Origin: a virus
IMG/VR virus record: IMGVR_UViG_3300036804_000196
Span: 1 to 22,348 of that record
Strand: one strand, 5' to 3'
Length of the DNA: 22,348 bases
Within the stretch, counting starts at the first letter, position 1; the number at the start of each line of letters is the position of its first letter. The notes under the pieces were generated by a model. The model was not told the DNA's origin. It made no database searches and worked only from the letters and a program-made list of their open reading frames with translations. Positions 13,166-21,350 of the stretch are shown piece by piece. The translations under genes were made by a program, and so were the position numbers.

Positions 13166-14832
13166 TGCCGATCGATCCCGGCACCGGCGCCCTCATCAAC
13201 CAGCTGGCCAACCCGCCCGACCCGATGGCGCGGGTCCAGACGATGTACAACGCGCTGACGGCGCAGAAGAACTTTCAGGCCCAGCAGGCCGCCGCCAACG
13301 CCTACCAGCAATCGGTCGATCCCCAGACCGGCGCCTTTGACATGAACAAGTTCAATGCGCTCACCTCGCAGGGCCCGGGTGCGTGGAACTTCGGCGAGAC
13401 GATGAAATCGTCGGGCGGGGGATTGGCGGCGCAGGGGCAAGGGACGCAGCAGGATCTCTCGGCAAAGCAACAACAGATGTCGGCCCTTGCCGGCTACATG
13501 ACGCCGCTGATTGCCGACGTCAATTCGGGGAAAGGGGTGACTGCGGCGCAGGTTCAAGCGGCGCTCGCGAGCGTGCCGGAAGGTCTCGTGACCCCGCAGA
13601 TGCGGCAAAACGTCGAAAAGCAGCTGTCGGCAATGCAGCCGGGCGACGACGCGTCGAACCTGGTGCGCGGCGCTTACTTCGCGACGATGAACGGGGCGCA
13701 GCAGGTGCAGACGCTCACCGGCAACGTGCAGCCCCTGCAGACCGGGCCGCAGATTGTGCCGACGCAACTGGCACCCTTTGGCCAGAAGCCGACCGCCGCG
13801 CCGCTGACGATGGCTCTGACGCCGCAGAACCAGGTCGAGATCGGCAAGTGGTTGCAGGAGCCCTACGAGTGGGACGACCGTCAGGGGACGCACCAGAAGG
13901 GCACCAAGGCCGATTACTACACCTCGATGGGCATTCCGCTGCCCAGCTTTACCAACAGCACTGTGCCGGCACCGGGATCGCCGCCACCGGCAGCGGCGCC
14001 AACCGCAGCGGCACCGGGTGCGCCTGGCCCATTGTCGAGTGTCACGACCGGGCGCGAGCCGGTGAAGCCGGCCGGTCCAGCGGCCCCCGCAGCTCCAGCG
14101 CCCCCGCCGTCAACCTCGGCCTTGCCGCCCGAGCAGATTAAGGCCGGCCGCGACGCCTACGCCGCCGACCAGGCGCTGCAGGCGACGCTCGGCAGCCGCG
14201 TCGGGCCATTGTCGAGCGCCCTCTCGGTGCTGCGCGCGCATCCCGACATGCAGACTGTCGGGCAGGATGAGCTCAACCAGCTGACCCAGGTGGCGCACGC
14301 TTTTGGCTTCCCGGTCGGCGATCTCACCCAGGCCAATGCCTACCAGGAACTGTCGAAGAACCTCGAACAGTACCTGCGCGCGCTGCCCGGCGCCAACCGC
14401 TCGGATCTGGCGCAGTCGCAGGCCGGCGCCGCCTCCCCGCATATCGGCCAGGGGCGCGGGGCGATGACGGACCTGCTCGCCAAGGCGGTCGGCTACGAAC
14501 GGATGCGTGCCGCCGGGGTCGACTATTTCAACAGCCAGTATGGCGATGCCGCGACCGCGGCGAATAATTCGGCGCAGTACAAGAACAAGACGACCAACTG
14601 GCTCGCCAGTCAGGACCCGGTCGCCTACTCCGCCGACCAGATGACCCCACAGCAATACCAGAGCTACGTCAAAGGCCTATCGGCGAGCGACAAGCAGAAA
14701 TTCGTCAACTCGCGCAAGGAGGCGCTAAAACTTTATCCGACGCTCAAGCTTCCGGGCTCGACCGCGCCGGCGCAACCGGCGGCAACCGCGGCCCCAGCGC
14801 CCAATGCCCCCACTCCGGGGTTCCAGCCCTAA
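13165..14832 (+). CDS. Putative ejection (internal virion) protein 2
   Basis: A 555-residue product with Ala/Gln-rich helices (ALTAQKNFQAQQAAANAYQQ near the start), Pro/Ala linkers at about 270-325 (APAAPAPPPSTSALPPEQ) and helical domains rich in Gln/Asn. Segments such as TPLIADVNSGKGVTAAQVQA and AMTDLLAKAVGYERMRAAGV look folded. No catalytic motif is visible. It sits between ejection protein 1 and the transglycosylase-amidase protein, as P22 gp20 lies between gp7 and gp16, so a role in DNA delivery is likely. The start at 13165 overlaps the mini-ORF stop. The TAA abuts the next ATG without a gap. Confidence 0.6.
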   Translation: MPIDPGTGALINQLANPPDPMARVQTMYNALTAQKNFQAQQAAANAYQQSVDPQTGAFDMNKFNALTSQGPGAWNFGETMKSSGGGLAAQGQGTQQDLSAKQQQMSALAGYMTPLIADVNSGKGVTAAQVQAALASVPEGLVTPQMRQNVEKQLSAMQPGDDASNLVRGAYFATMNGAQQVQTLTGNVQPLQTGPQIVPTQLAPFGQKPTAAPLTMALTPQNQVEIGKWLQEPYEWDDRQGTHQKGTKADYYTSMGIPLPSFTNSTVPAPGSPPPAAAPTAAAPGAPGPLSSVTTGREPVKPAGPAAPAAPAPPPSTSALPPEQIKAGRDAYAADQALQATLGSRVGPLSSALSVLRAHPDMQTVGQDELNQLTQVAHAFGFPVGDLTQANAYQELSKNLEQYLRALPGANRSDLAQSQAGAASPHIGQGRGAMTDLLAKAVGYERMRAAGVDYFNSQYGDAATAANNSAQYKNKTTNWLASQDPVAYSADQMTPQQYQSYVKGLSASDKQKFVNSRKEALKLYPTLKLPGSTAPAQPAATAAPAPNAPTPGFQP

Positions 14833-17802
14833 ATGGCGCTCGACGACTACGATCAGATGATCCTTGGCGCCGCGGCGCAGTACAAGGTCGACCCGCGGCT
14901 CCTGAAAGCCATTATGTCGGTCGAATCGTCGGGCAACCCGGCGGCGGTCGGCGCTCCCTTCAGGTTGCCTAATGGCCGGATGGTGCAGGCGCGGGGCCTG
15001 ATGCAGTTCGCGCCCGATACCGCTGCCCAATACAAGGTCGATGTCAACAACCCGCAATCCTCGATCAACGGCGGGGCCAACTACCTCTCGGATCTCCTCA
15101 ATCAATACGGCTCGCCGGAGCTTGCGCTCAATCACTATAGCGGTGGCGACCCCGGGTATACGAAGAAGATTCTGCAGGCTTACAACAGCGTCAATCTGCC
15201 CGGTACGGCGCCCTCGATCCCCACGCCTGCTGCCGCGTCACCTGGTGCCGGGCAAGCGGGGGCGGGCGCGGGTGGCATAATGACGCCCCACATTGTCGAT
15301 ATGACGCAACAGGCCGGTTTCGGCGACCGTTTTGGCACCTTCGCGCAGCCGCCTATCGGAATGATAATTCATCACACCGGCGGCGGCAGCACTGTCGATC
15401 AGGTCATCAACACGTATAAGGCACGCGGGTTTCCGGCGCAGTTTGTCATTGGCCGCGACGGCACGACCTACCAGACCCTCCCCGATGGCGCGCAAGGGCG
15501 GCAGATCCAGAATGGATGGGGGCCGCTAGGAGAGGGTAAGTCCAACGCCAACACCGAAGGCGTGGAGGTGATCGCCAATAACGACCAGGATGTGACGCCG
15601 GCCCAGCAGCAGGCTGCCGCCGGGCTGGTCGAGGCGCGGTCGCAAAAATGGGGTTACGACCCGCAGACTTCGGTGTGGGGTCACGGTGAGGTCAACCCGG
15701 GCCACAAGGAGCCCGATGAAGGGCGCACAATTACCGCCGGTATCAGGAACGGCAGCTTGCTGCGGCAGATCGGCGTTCCCGAAAACCAGATAAACCCGCC
15801 ACCGCAGATCACCGAGCCGACGCCGCAGACCGCGGCAGCTTATGCACCCGGGGCCGTCGCGCCCGCAGGTCCCTTGGCGCCCCAGGTCGCTTCGACCGCA
15901 CCGATCGGCGCGGTGCATGACCCGACGGTAGCAACGCCGGCTGGTGTGCCATCCGCGCCACCACCACCGACGCCACAGCCACAGCCCGGAGCAACACCAG
16001 TGGCAGACCCTACCGAAGCGCCCGACCTTTCGGGATTGCCGCCGGAAGAGCAGACGATCCTTTCCGGCAAGCCGTTACCGGCAACCGCAGCGGCACCGGC
16101 ACCAACACCCGCGCCCCCGGTCGACACCGCGGGCCTGCCGTCGGAAGAGCAGGCGGCAATCGCGGGGGCAAACGCACCTCCGCCTCCTCCAGGCCCAACA
16201 CCCACCGCGCCTTTGTGGTCGGGCGATTGGGCGGGGCCCAAGCTGGTCCAGGGGGTGGAACAGGGGGTGCGCGATGTCGGCTCGACGCTCAACAGCGTCG
16301 ATGCCTACCTGGCAAAGAACATCCCCGGTTACGCGCAGCTCGATGCCGCAGTCGGCTATACACCCCAAAAAGCGGCGCAGGTTGAGGCGCAGACCGCCGC
16401 CGACACCGCCGCCTATAACCAGGCGAACCCAAGCAATCTGTCGTGGGCTGGGGCCGGGCGCCTCGGCGGCAACATACTGGCGACCGCCCCGGTGGGGGGC
16501 GCCGGGCGTCTTATCGGTGCCGGGGCCGAGCTGGTGCCGGGATTGTCGCTTGCCGCCCGACCCCTCGAGTGGGGCACCGCCGGCGGGCTTGCCAATGCGC
16601 TCACCTCTGGTGGCTCGACGCCGCAGGACTGGGGGACCAATGCACTCCTCGGGGCCGCCGGCGGGGCGGCTTTGGGTGGGGCGACCGGGCTTGCCGGGCG
16701 GGCGCTCTTCGGGTCCGGCGCCAACGCCATCGCCGAGCGCCTGGGGATCGATCTCTCAAAGGGCCAGACCGGCGGGGCGCTCGCCCGACGCATCGAAGAC
16801 ACGACGGCGGCGTTTCCGTTTTCCGGCGCGCCGGCATTCGACCAAGGCCAGCGCCAACAGATCGCCGGCGTGATCGGTCGCGAACTCGGGATGCCGGGCG
16901 AGGTCTCGCAGATCGACACGCCGACGCTCAACCAGGCGAGAAGCGATATCGCCGACCGGATCGAGGATGCTGCAGGCAATATTACCGTGCGCGGCACGCC
17001 GCTCTTGAGTTCGCTCTCCCCGATCGAGACCGCCTCGATCCAGGCCGGTCCCAATACCCCGCAGGCGCACACATTCCGCAATCTCAGCGATCAGCTCTTG
17101 AACCTGACCGCCAACAACAATGGCGATTTGCCGGGCAGCGAGTTTCAGAAATTCATCTCGCGCGGCGGACCGCTTGATACCGCGCTGTCATCGTCGGTTC
17201 CGGAAGTGCGCTCGGTCGGCCAGGGGATCCGCACCGCGCTCCTCAACGCCGCCCAGGGCGGGACTGCCACAACCTCAGACGCGCTCGCGAACCTCGCCAA
17301 GGCCCGCTACCAGTGGAAGGTGGCAAAGACGATCGAGCCGGCGATCACCAAGACGCAAGGGGGCACCGAGGAGATGAGCCTCCCCGGCCTGGCGCAGAAT
17401 ATCCGTACCGGGTTCGACATGACCGGGACCGGCCCCGGCAACAACATGCAGGACCTGGCGCGGCTGATCAGTGGCCCCTTGCGGACATTGCCGTCAAGCG
17501 GCACCGCCGAGCGCCTGCTCTGGCAGAAGCTGCTGATGCCGGGGGAAGCCGCAGGGTCCGCGGCAGCGGCCTTTGCGGGGATGCCCCACGTCGCCGCCGC
17601 TGTGGGTGCGCTCGCCCCGCTTCCCTCACTCGCCGGGCGCTATATGCGCTTCGGCCCGGCGATGGGAATCCCCGGCCTGGGGGCGGTTCAGGGCGTCACC
17701 AATCCACTCATCGCGCGCACCCTCGGCGGCAATATCGGCAACCGCCTGGTGCCGGGCGGCTGGCTGCCGCAGCAGCAGCAACCGCAGCCGGGGCAACCCT
17801 AA
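14833..17802 (+). CDS. Virion lytic transglycosylase-amidase ejection protein
   Basis: A 989-residue multidomain product. Residues 1-115 form an SLT-type lytic transglycosylase: catalytic Glu31 in SVESSGNP, GLMQF at 55-59 and HYSGGDPGY at 101-109. Residues about 165-305 form an Amidase_2/AmpD-like zinc amidase: HH at 180-181, GVEVI near 243, and the HGEVNPGHKEPDEG motif at 284-297, giving probable ligands H180 or H181, H284 and D295 with K292 nearby. A Pro-rich linker follows with two copies of a GLPxEEQxxxxG motif, then a Gly/Ala-rich hydrophobic region and helical C-terminus that look membrane-active, as in ejection proteins (T7 gp16, P22 gp16 place). It would cut both glycan and peptide bonds in the cell wall during DNA entry. 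Confidence 0.88.
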   Translation: MALDDYDQMILGAAAQYKVDPRLLKAIMSVESSGNPAAVGAPFRLPNGRMVQARGLMQFAPDTAAQYKVDVNNPQSSINGGANYLSDLLNQYGSPELALNHYSGGDPGYTKKILQAYNSVNLPGTAPSIPTPAAASPGAGQAGAGAGGIMTPHIVDMTQQAGFGDRFGTFAQPPIGMIIHHTGGGSTVDQVINTYKARGFPAQFVIGRDGTTYQTLPDGAQGRQIQNGWGPLGEGKSNANTEGVEVIANNDQDVTPAQQQAAAGLVEARSQKWGYDPQTSVWGHGEVNPGHKEPDEGRTITAGIRNGSLLRQIGVPENQINPPPQITEPTPQTAAAYAPGAVAPAGPLAPQVASTAPIGAVHDPTVATPAGVPSAPPPPTPQPQPGATPVADPTEAPDLSGLPPEEQTILSGKPLPATAAAPAPTPAPPVDTAGLPSEEQAAIAGANAPPPPPGPTPTAPLWSGDWAGPKLVQGVEQGVRDVGSTLNSVDAYLAKNIPGYAQLDAAVGYTPQKAAQVEAQTAADTAAYNQANPSNLSWAGAGRLGGNILATAPVGGAGRLIGAGAELVPGLSLAARPLEWGTAGGLANALTSGGSTPQDWGTNALLGAAGGAALGGATGLAGRALFGSGANAIAERLGIDLSKGQTGGALARRIEDTTAAFPFSGAPAFDQGQRQQIAGVIGRELGMPGEVSQIDTPTLNQARSDIADRIEDAAGNITVRGTPLLSSLSPIETASIQAGPNTPQAHTFRNLSDQLLNLTANNNGDLPGSEFQKFISRGGPLDTALSSSVPEVRSVGQGIRTALLNAAQGGTATTSDALANLAKARYQWKVAKTIEPAITKTQGGTEEMSLPGLAQNIRTGFDMTGTGPGNNMQDLARLISGPLRTLPSSGTAERLLWQKLLMPGEAAGSAAAAFAGMPHVAAAVGALAPLPSLAGRYMRFGPAMGIPGLGAVQGVTNPLIARTLGGNIGNRLVPGGWLPQQQQPQPGQP

Positions 17803-18047
17803 TGGTGAGCGGGACAATGATCCTCAGCGAGCAGGACATCCCGATCGGCTGGGATCATGGTTTCCCACAAAGCACAGTCCTGGGTGTGCTCCTGGGCGGT
17901 GCGGACATGTGGCGGCTGCATGACCGGGGCACGCGAGCCGACAAAGACCGTCAGCGCCATGGCGGCGAGGAACAGAACCACCACGCCGCGCTTGCCGATG
18001 ACGGCGAGGATGAGAAAGCCGATTGCGGCAATGCCGATGAGTGTCAT
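17799..18047 (-). CDS. Small two-helix membrane protein (paralogue 1), exclusion candidate
   Basis: An 82-residue minus-strand product: hydrophobic segment 1 at residues 2-18 (TLIGIAAIGFLILAVIG), a GKRG turn, and segment 2 at about 22-36 (VVVLFLAAMALTVFV), then a polar His-rich tail. It resembles the next gene over the turn and second helix ([IV]G[KE]RG, then an Ala/Gly/Leu stretch ending in FV). Three bases separate it from that gene, so they are one transcription unit. The stop overlaps the end of the transglycosylase-amidase gene by four bases, tail to tail. Superinfection exclusion or host-envelope modification is inferred from the location only. The C-terminal 35 residues could be run-through of a shorter ancestral frame. 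Confidence 0.6.
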   Translation of the reverse strand: MTLIGIAAIGFLILAVIGKRGVVVLFLAAMALTVFVGSRAPVMQPPHVRTAQEHTQDCALWETMIPADRDVLLAEDHCPAHH

Positions 18048-18050
18048 GAC

Positions 18051-18263
18051 CTATTCACTCTTCGGCATGGTGAAGTATTGGGTGGTCTGGATCGGATTGC
18101 CCCAGATGTTCAGGTTCGGGTCGTATTTCGGCGGGTTGCCGAAAACAAAGATCGCCAATCCGATACCGCCGACGAGGAGGATCCAGAACCCGCGCTCGCC
18201 GACGAGCCTGACGATCATGAAGATAACGGCGCCGACGATGAGACTCAGAATGAGGTGGTCCAT
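18051..18263 (-). CDS. Small two-helix membrane protein (paralogue 2), exclusion candidate
   Basis: A 70-residue product: MDHLILSLIVGAVIFMIVRL (helix 1), VGERG turn, FWILLVGGIGLAIFVFG (helix 2), and a polar tail with PKYDPNLNIWGNPIQTTQYF that may face the periplasm. It is a probable paralogue of the gene at 17799. It begins three bases after the coiled-coil gene stop and ends three bases before the next start, in a compact minus-strand operon of three genes. No known exclusion protein could be recognised by name. Confidence 0.7.
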   Translation of the reverse strand: MDHLILSLIVGAVIFMIVRLVGERGFWILLVGGIGLAIFVFGNPPKYDPNLNIWGNPIQTTQYFTMPKSE

Positions 18264-18266
18264 CGC

Positions 18267-18503
18267 TCAGTGATCCACCAAGTCGAGCCGGCGCTCGATG
18301 CGGTCTATGCGCTCGCCGAGGTGGTCGAGCCGCTCCATGATCACCGCGTAGTGACCCTGCTCCGAGGCGCTCATTTGCGCCATCTGCTGCTCAAGGCGCG
18401 TGATGCGCTGACCTTGCTCGCGCACATCACGCCGCAGCTCGGCAAGTTGCGAGTCGATGCGGTTGAACCGCTCTTTGAGGAAGTCCAGAATTTCGTCAGC
18501 CAT
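18267..18503 (-). CDS. Coiled-coil protein, first gene of the minus-strand cassette
   Basis: A 78-residue product starting MADEILDFLKERFNRIDSQL and continuing as heptad-repeat helix (AELRRDVREQGQRITRLEQQ; ERLDHLGERIDRIERRLDLV). It is almost wholly coiled coil and soluble. The ATG at 18503 was chosen because GGAGGCACAT lies directly before it; an upstream in-frame ATG at 18557 lacks such a site. Similar short coiled-coil proteins are frequent in prophages without known function. It may bind the two membrane proteins encoded downstream, which is inferred from the operon. Confidence 0.75.
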   Translation of the reverse strand: MADEILDFLKERFNRIDSQLAELRRDVREQGQRITRLEQQMAQMSASEQGHYAVIMERLDHLGERIDRIERRLDLVDH

Positions 18504-18614
18504 ATGTGCCTCCAACCCAGGCGCTGTGGTCAGGAGCAGGGGAGTGTCTCTCACCATTCCCCGGCTCCGCTTTTATACCCCAGAACCCTTTAAAAAGCCA
18601 TAAGGATCCGCCGC
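18504..18614. promoter_or_regulatory. Divergent intergenic region, promoter candidates
   Basis: This 111-base gap separates the minus-strand cassette from the plus-strand gene at 18615, so it must hold at least the minus-strand promoter. TATAAA on the minus strand (18572-18577) is a candidate -10; no good -35 is visible. On the plus strand TTTAAAAAG (18589-18597) and AAGGA near 18602 precede the next start. The region is more A/T-rich than its flanks near 18570-18605. Confidence 0.4.
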
Positions 18615-18800
18615 ATGCCTGATGAGCAGACCTACACCATCACGCTGCCGGCGCAGGATTGGCAGGTCCTGTTGACGGGGCTTTTCGAGCTCCCGATGAA
18701 GCTCTCGGCGGCGACCGCCAACCGGCTGCAGACGGCGCTGGCCGATGCGCAGAAACCGCCAGCTGAGATTCCGCATATCGTCAAGGGGGGCAAACCATGA
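18615..18800 (+). CDS. Small phage protein, unknown function
   Basis: A 61-residue product (MPDEQTYTITLPAQDWQVLL at the start), predicted alpha/beta with a helix over LPMKLSAATANRLQTALADA. Proteins of this look, with an ITLPAQDWQ segment, occur as short genes next to phage tail or lysis genes and have no assigned function. AAGGA sits about ten bases before the ATG. Its stop overlaps the following start (ATGA at 18797). Confidence 0.65.
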   Translation: MPDEQTYTITLPAQDWQVLLTGLFELPMKLSAATANRLQTALADAQKPPAEIPHIVKGGKP

Positions 18801-19018
18801 GCTCGCCAGTAAAGCAGCAAACCGTCACCCAGTACCCCGGTGGCGAGCCGACCGTGTTCCTTGGTCCGGACTTTCGCCAGGTCGGCATCGACGGGCTTAT
18901 CGCGGGCGCCTCGGCGATCGCCACGCTGCAGAGCCAGGTCGCGACCATGCAGGGGCAGATCGCCGATCTCACCACGCGGGTCGCGGCATTGGAAAGCGCG
19001 GCACCGCCGCCGGCATAA
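18797..19018 (+). CDS. Small protein with C-terminal trimeric-type coiled coil
   Basis: A 73-residue product: MSSPVKQQTVTQYPGGEPTV, a short beta part (FLGPDFRQVGIDGLIAG) and a leucine/alanine heptad region (ATLQSQVATMQGQIADLTTR, VAALESA). It ends in a Pro-rich tail. It may be an adaptor for the fibre or spike encoded downstream. The start overlaps the upstream stop (ATGA). A very strong ribosome binding site follows its stop (AAGGAGGGGGG at 19018-19028), now cut off from the fibre gene. Confidence 0.65.
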   Translation: MSSPVKQQTVTQYPGGEPTVFLGPDFRQVGIDGLIAGASAIATLQSQVATMQGQIADLTTRVAALESAAPPPA

Positions 19019-19155
19019 GGAGGGGGGAAACCATGAGGCCTAATCGGCGCGGAGAAACTCTCCACGCTGTGCACGCACTGCCTCGAGCCACGCAGCATGC
19101 GCCTCTTCGGGCGTATCAAAACTGCCGAGATGGATCTGCTGATGGTTCAGCTTGA
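19018..19155 (+). other. Stranded ribosome binding site and stub start of the fibre gene
   Basis: AAGGAGGGGGGAAACCATGAG at 19018-19037 is a near-ideal translation start, but the frame from ATG 19033 reads only 40 residues (MRPNRRGETLHAVHALPRAT at its start) antisense through the HNH-AP2 gene before a stop at 19155. The fibre gene itself begins 552 bases later with ATGAGCTCG. The parsimonious reading is that the nuclease block was inserted at the fibre start codon. Confidence 0.55.
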
Positions 19156-19570
19156 GTTGGGCAGTATAGCGCGGGCCTTTGCGCGACCTTCGCACTCCGC
19201 GCGGGAGACCCGTTTCGGGACGGCTGCGGTTCCATTTATTCTGTTGGTGAGTCGCCTCTCGCAAATTCTCCCAGCGATTGTCGCTGCAATCGCGGTTTTT
19301 GTGGTCGATTTGCTTCGGCCATGTGCCGGTCTGCAGCGCCCAGATTACGCGATGCGCCATATATCGAACACGGTCGATTACTACGCCAAAATAGCCCCTA
19401 GACCGGTCGATGCCGCCTGCTTTTCTGCCGGCGAAATATCCATTCCACGCGGCTTGAGCGTGGGCATGTTTGAAGTGGTGCAGCGGGCGTGTCTTCCAAG
19501 TAAGAGTTCCCGTGTCAGGCTCGTACACGAGGCACTCGCGCAGATATTCTGCGGTCGGCAACTTAGGCAT
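19040..19570 (-). CDS. HNH endonuclease with AP2 DNA-binding domain, antisense
   Basis: A 176-residue product. Residues 1-60 fit the usual N-terminal part (YEPDTGTLTWKTRP, GYFAGRKAGGIDRSRGY). An HNH_3 core spans 60-115: MAHRVIWALQTG with His73, IDHKNRDCSDNRWENLREAT with the IDH at 88-90 and N98/N102. An AP2-like domain follows at 121-165 (GLPRGVRRSRKGPRYTAQLK, then IHLGSFDTPEEAHAAW). This HNH-AP2 layout is a well-known free-standing homing endonuclease form. It is antisense, between the small coiled-coil gene and the fibre gene, and seems intact. Confidence 0.9.
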   Translation of the reverse strand: MPKLPTAEYLRECLVYEPDTGTLTWKTRPLHHFKHAHAQAAWNGYFAGRKAGGIDRSRGYFGVVIDRVRYMAHRVIWALQTGTWPKQIDHKNRDCSDNRWENLREATHQQNKWNRSRPETGLPRGVRRSRKGPRYTAQLKLNHQQIHLGSFDTPEEAHAAWLEAVRAQRGEFLRAD

Positions 19571-19584
19571 TGGGAGTGTTTAAC

Positions 19585-21348
19585 ATGAGCTCGCCCATAC
19601 CGCCAGTTCCACAAGGTAATGTTCCTGCAGTAGGCATTCCGAATACTCAGGACTATGCAAGGTTAATTTTTTCCGCGCCGTATTTCGAGACCGTTGCAAT
19701 TGCCGAAATAATACAGCCATCGGTTACTGAGGCAGTCGAGGCTATATTACCTTCTCTTGTTCCTCAATATGTCGATGCGGCTGCGCAGGCCGCAGTGCAA
19801 CAGCTCGCGGTGCTCTTGACCGGCAGCACCATGACCGGGCCGCTTTTCCTCTCGCCCCTGATGCCGACACAGCCCAGCCAGGCCGCGACGATGGCCTATG
19901 TCGACAGCATGATTGCGACCGCGGGCATCCCGGAAGTGCCGCCTGTTCCCTCCGGCCAGGTCTGGGCGCGAGAGACCGGTCAGTGGGTCCCGATCACCCC
20001 GCAGACCGGCGTCTTCCTGCCGCTCTCCGGCGGCACGATGGTCGGCAATATCGCGATGTCCGGCAACACGATCAACGGGCTGGCATCGGTCCCGTCGCTC
20101 CCCAATGGTGCCGCGCCGGCGCAATGGGTGCTTAATCAGATCGCGTCGGTGTCGCTCTTCCAAGGGCAATGGGACGCCGACACCAATGTGCCCGACCTTA
20201 CCCAACTTTCGGTGCGGGTCAATGGCTACACCTGGATCGCGATAACGACCGCTCCCGGCGGCGTCGTCATCGGACAAGCCATTCCGGGCCTGCAGGGCAC
20301 GACCATCTATAACGGCGACACGATCTACTATTCGACCGTCGATGGCGCGTTCTTCTCGATCCACGCGGGCGGTCTGACCTTGCCCGAGGCGGATGCGCGC
20401 TATGTGCAACTCACCGGCAGCCAGATGTCGGGGGCGCTGCTCTTGAATGCCAATGCCTCGCAGCCGCTGCAGGCAGTAACCCTCCAGCAACTGCAAGCAT
20501 TCGTGCCTCCGGGTGCAGTACCTGAGGCTCCAAACGACGGGCAACTCTACGGACGCAACGGGCTGACGACCTCTTGGGCCCCGGTGCTGCCGCTGGCGGG
20601 CGGCATACTCACCGGAATGATTACCCTGTCCGGAAACGCCACGCTGGCGCTGCAGCCGGCGACCTACGGGCAAATGAACAGCGCGATCACCGCCGCGACT
20701 GCCGGCTACTTGCCGCTCTCGGGCGCGGCAATGACCGGGCTGATGACCCTTTCGGGGAACGCCGCGGCATCGCTCAACCCGGTGCCGCTGCAGCAGGTGT
20801 CGGGGATGCTCGCCGCCTATCTGCCGCTCTCAGGCGGGACGGTCGCCGGAGCGCTGACCGCCGGGACAACGCTTGCCGTCACCGGCGCGACGACGCTGAC
20901 CGGAGCGCTCACGCCCACGGGCGGCGTTGTCGGCGTCACCAACGGCTCGAACGCCCCGGCGGGCCAGGTCGGTGAGGTGCTGTCGATCATCGTCACAACC
21001 GCAGTCGGTATGACTTCGGGAACGAACGGCCAAGTGGCCGCGCTGAGCCTTCCCGCCGGCGATTGGGATATCTGGGGCGAAGTAGTTTTCTCCTGGAGTG
21101 CCGGCGCTGCATTCTCGGCGGTCGGCGCTATCAGCAACACGGCAGGAACCTTGCCCGGCCTCATACTTAACGGCTCCCTGCACCAGATCAACCTAAGCGT
21201 CGCGAATCTTTCCGTTGCACGGCTGCCGGTAGCGGTCGCCATCGTCAACGCGGCGACAGCGACAACGATGTATCTGTTCGCGCAAACCGTGTTCTCCAGC
21301 GGCACGGCATCAGCGACCGGTAAGCTCGTCGCCCGACGGGTGCGATAG
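19585..21348 (+). CDS. Tail fibre protein with repeated LPLSGG units
   Basis: A 587-residue product with six degenerate repeats of an L-P-L-S-G-G-x-x-x-G-x-[IL] unit at about residues 78, 145, 276, 335, 376 and 413, a pattern typical of phage tail fibre shafts. Between repeats lies a beta-rich block (SLFQGQWDADTNVPDLTQLS, GYTWIAI, IYNGDTIYYSTVDGAFFSIH). The C-terminal 130 residues are beta-rich without repeats and may form the receptor-binding tip (DWDIWGEVVFSWSAG, ending SGTASATGKLVARRVR). It would bind the host surface. ATG 19585 has GGGAG eight bases upstream. The first 65 codons use many A/T-ending codons, unlike the rest, which suggests recombination in the N-terminal anchoring part. Confidence 0.8.
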   Translation: MSSPIPPVPQGNVPAVGIPNTQDYARLIFSAPYFETVAIAEIIQPSVTEAVEAILPSLVPQYVDAAAQAAVQQLAVLLTGSTMTGPLFLSPLMPTQPSQAATMAYVDSMIATAGIPEVPPVPSGQVWARETGQWVPITPQTGVFLPLSGGTMVGNIAMSGNTINGLASVPSLPNGAAPAQWVLNQIASVSLFQGQWDADTNVPDLTQLSVRVNGYTWIAITTAPGGVVIGQAIPGLQGTTIYNGDTIYYSTVDGAFFSIHAGGLTLPEADARYVQLTGSQMSGALLLNANASQPLQAVTLQQLQAFVPPGAVPEAPNDGQLYGRNGLTTSWAPVLPLAGGILTGMITLSGNATLALQPATYGQMNSAITAATAGYLPLSGAAMTGLMTLSGNAAASLNPVPLQQVSGMLAAYLPLSGGTVAGALTAGTTLAVTGATTLTGALTPTGGVVGVTNGSNAPAGQVGEVLSIIVTTAVGMTSGTNGQVAALSLPAGDWDIWGEVVFSWSAGAAFSAVGAISNTAGTLPGLILNGSLHQINLSVANLSVARLPVAVAIVNAATATTMYLFAQTVFSSGTASATGKLVARRVR

Positions 21349-21350
21349 AT

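Noticed and set aside
17313-18593. Long plus-strand open frame across the ejection-protein end and the minus-strand cassette
   Set aside because: Its translation is rich in His, Asp, Arg and Glu without any domain, as expected for the antisense of hydrophobic genes in GC-rich DNA. The minus-strand frames have good starts, spacing and membrane segments.
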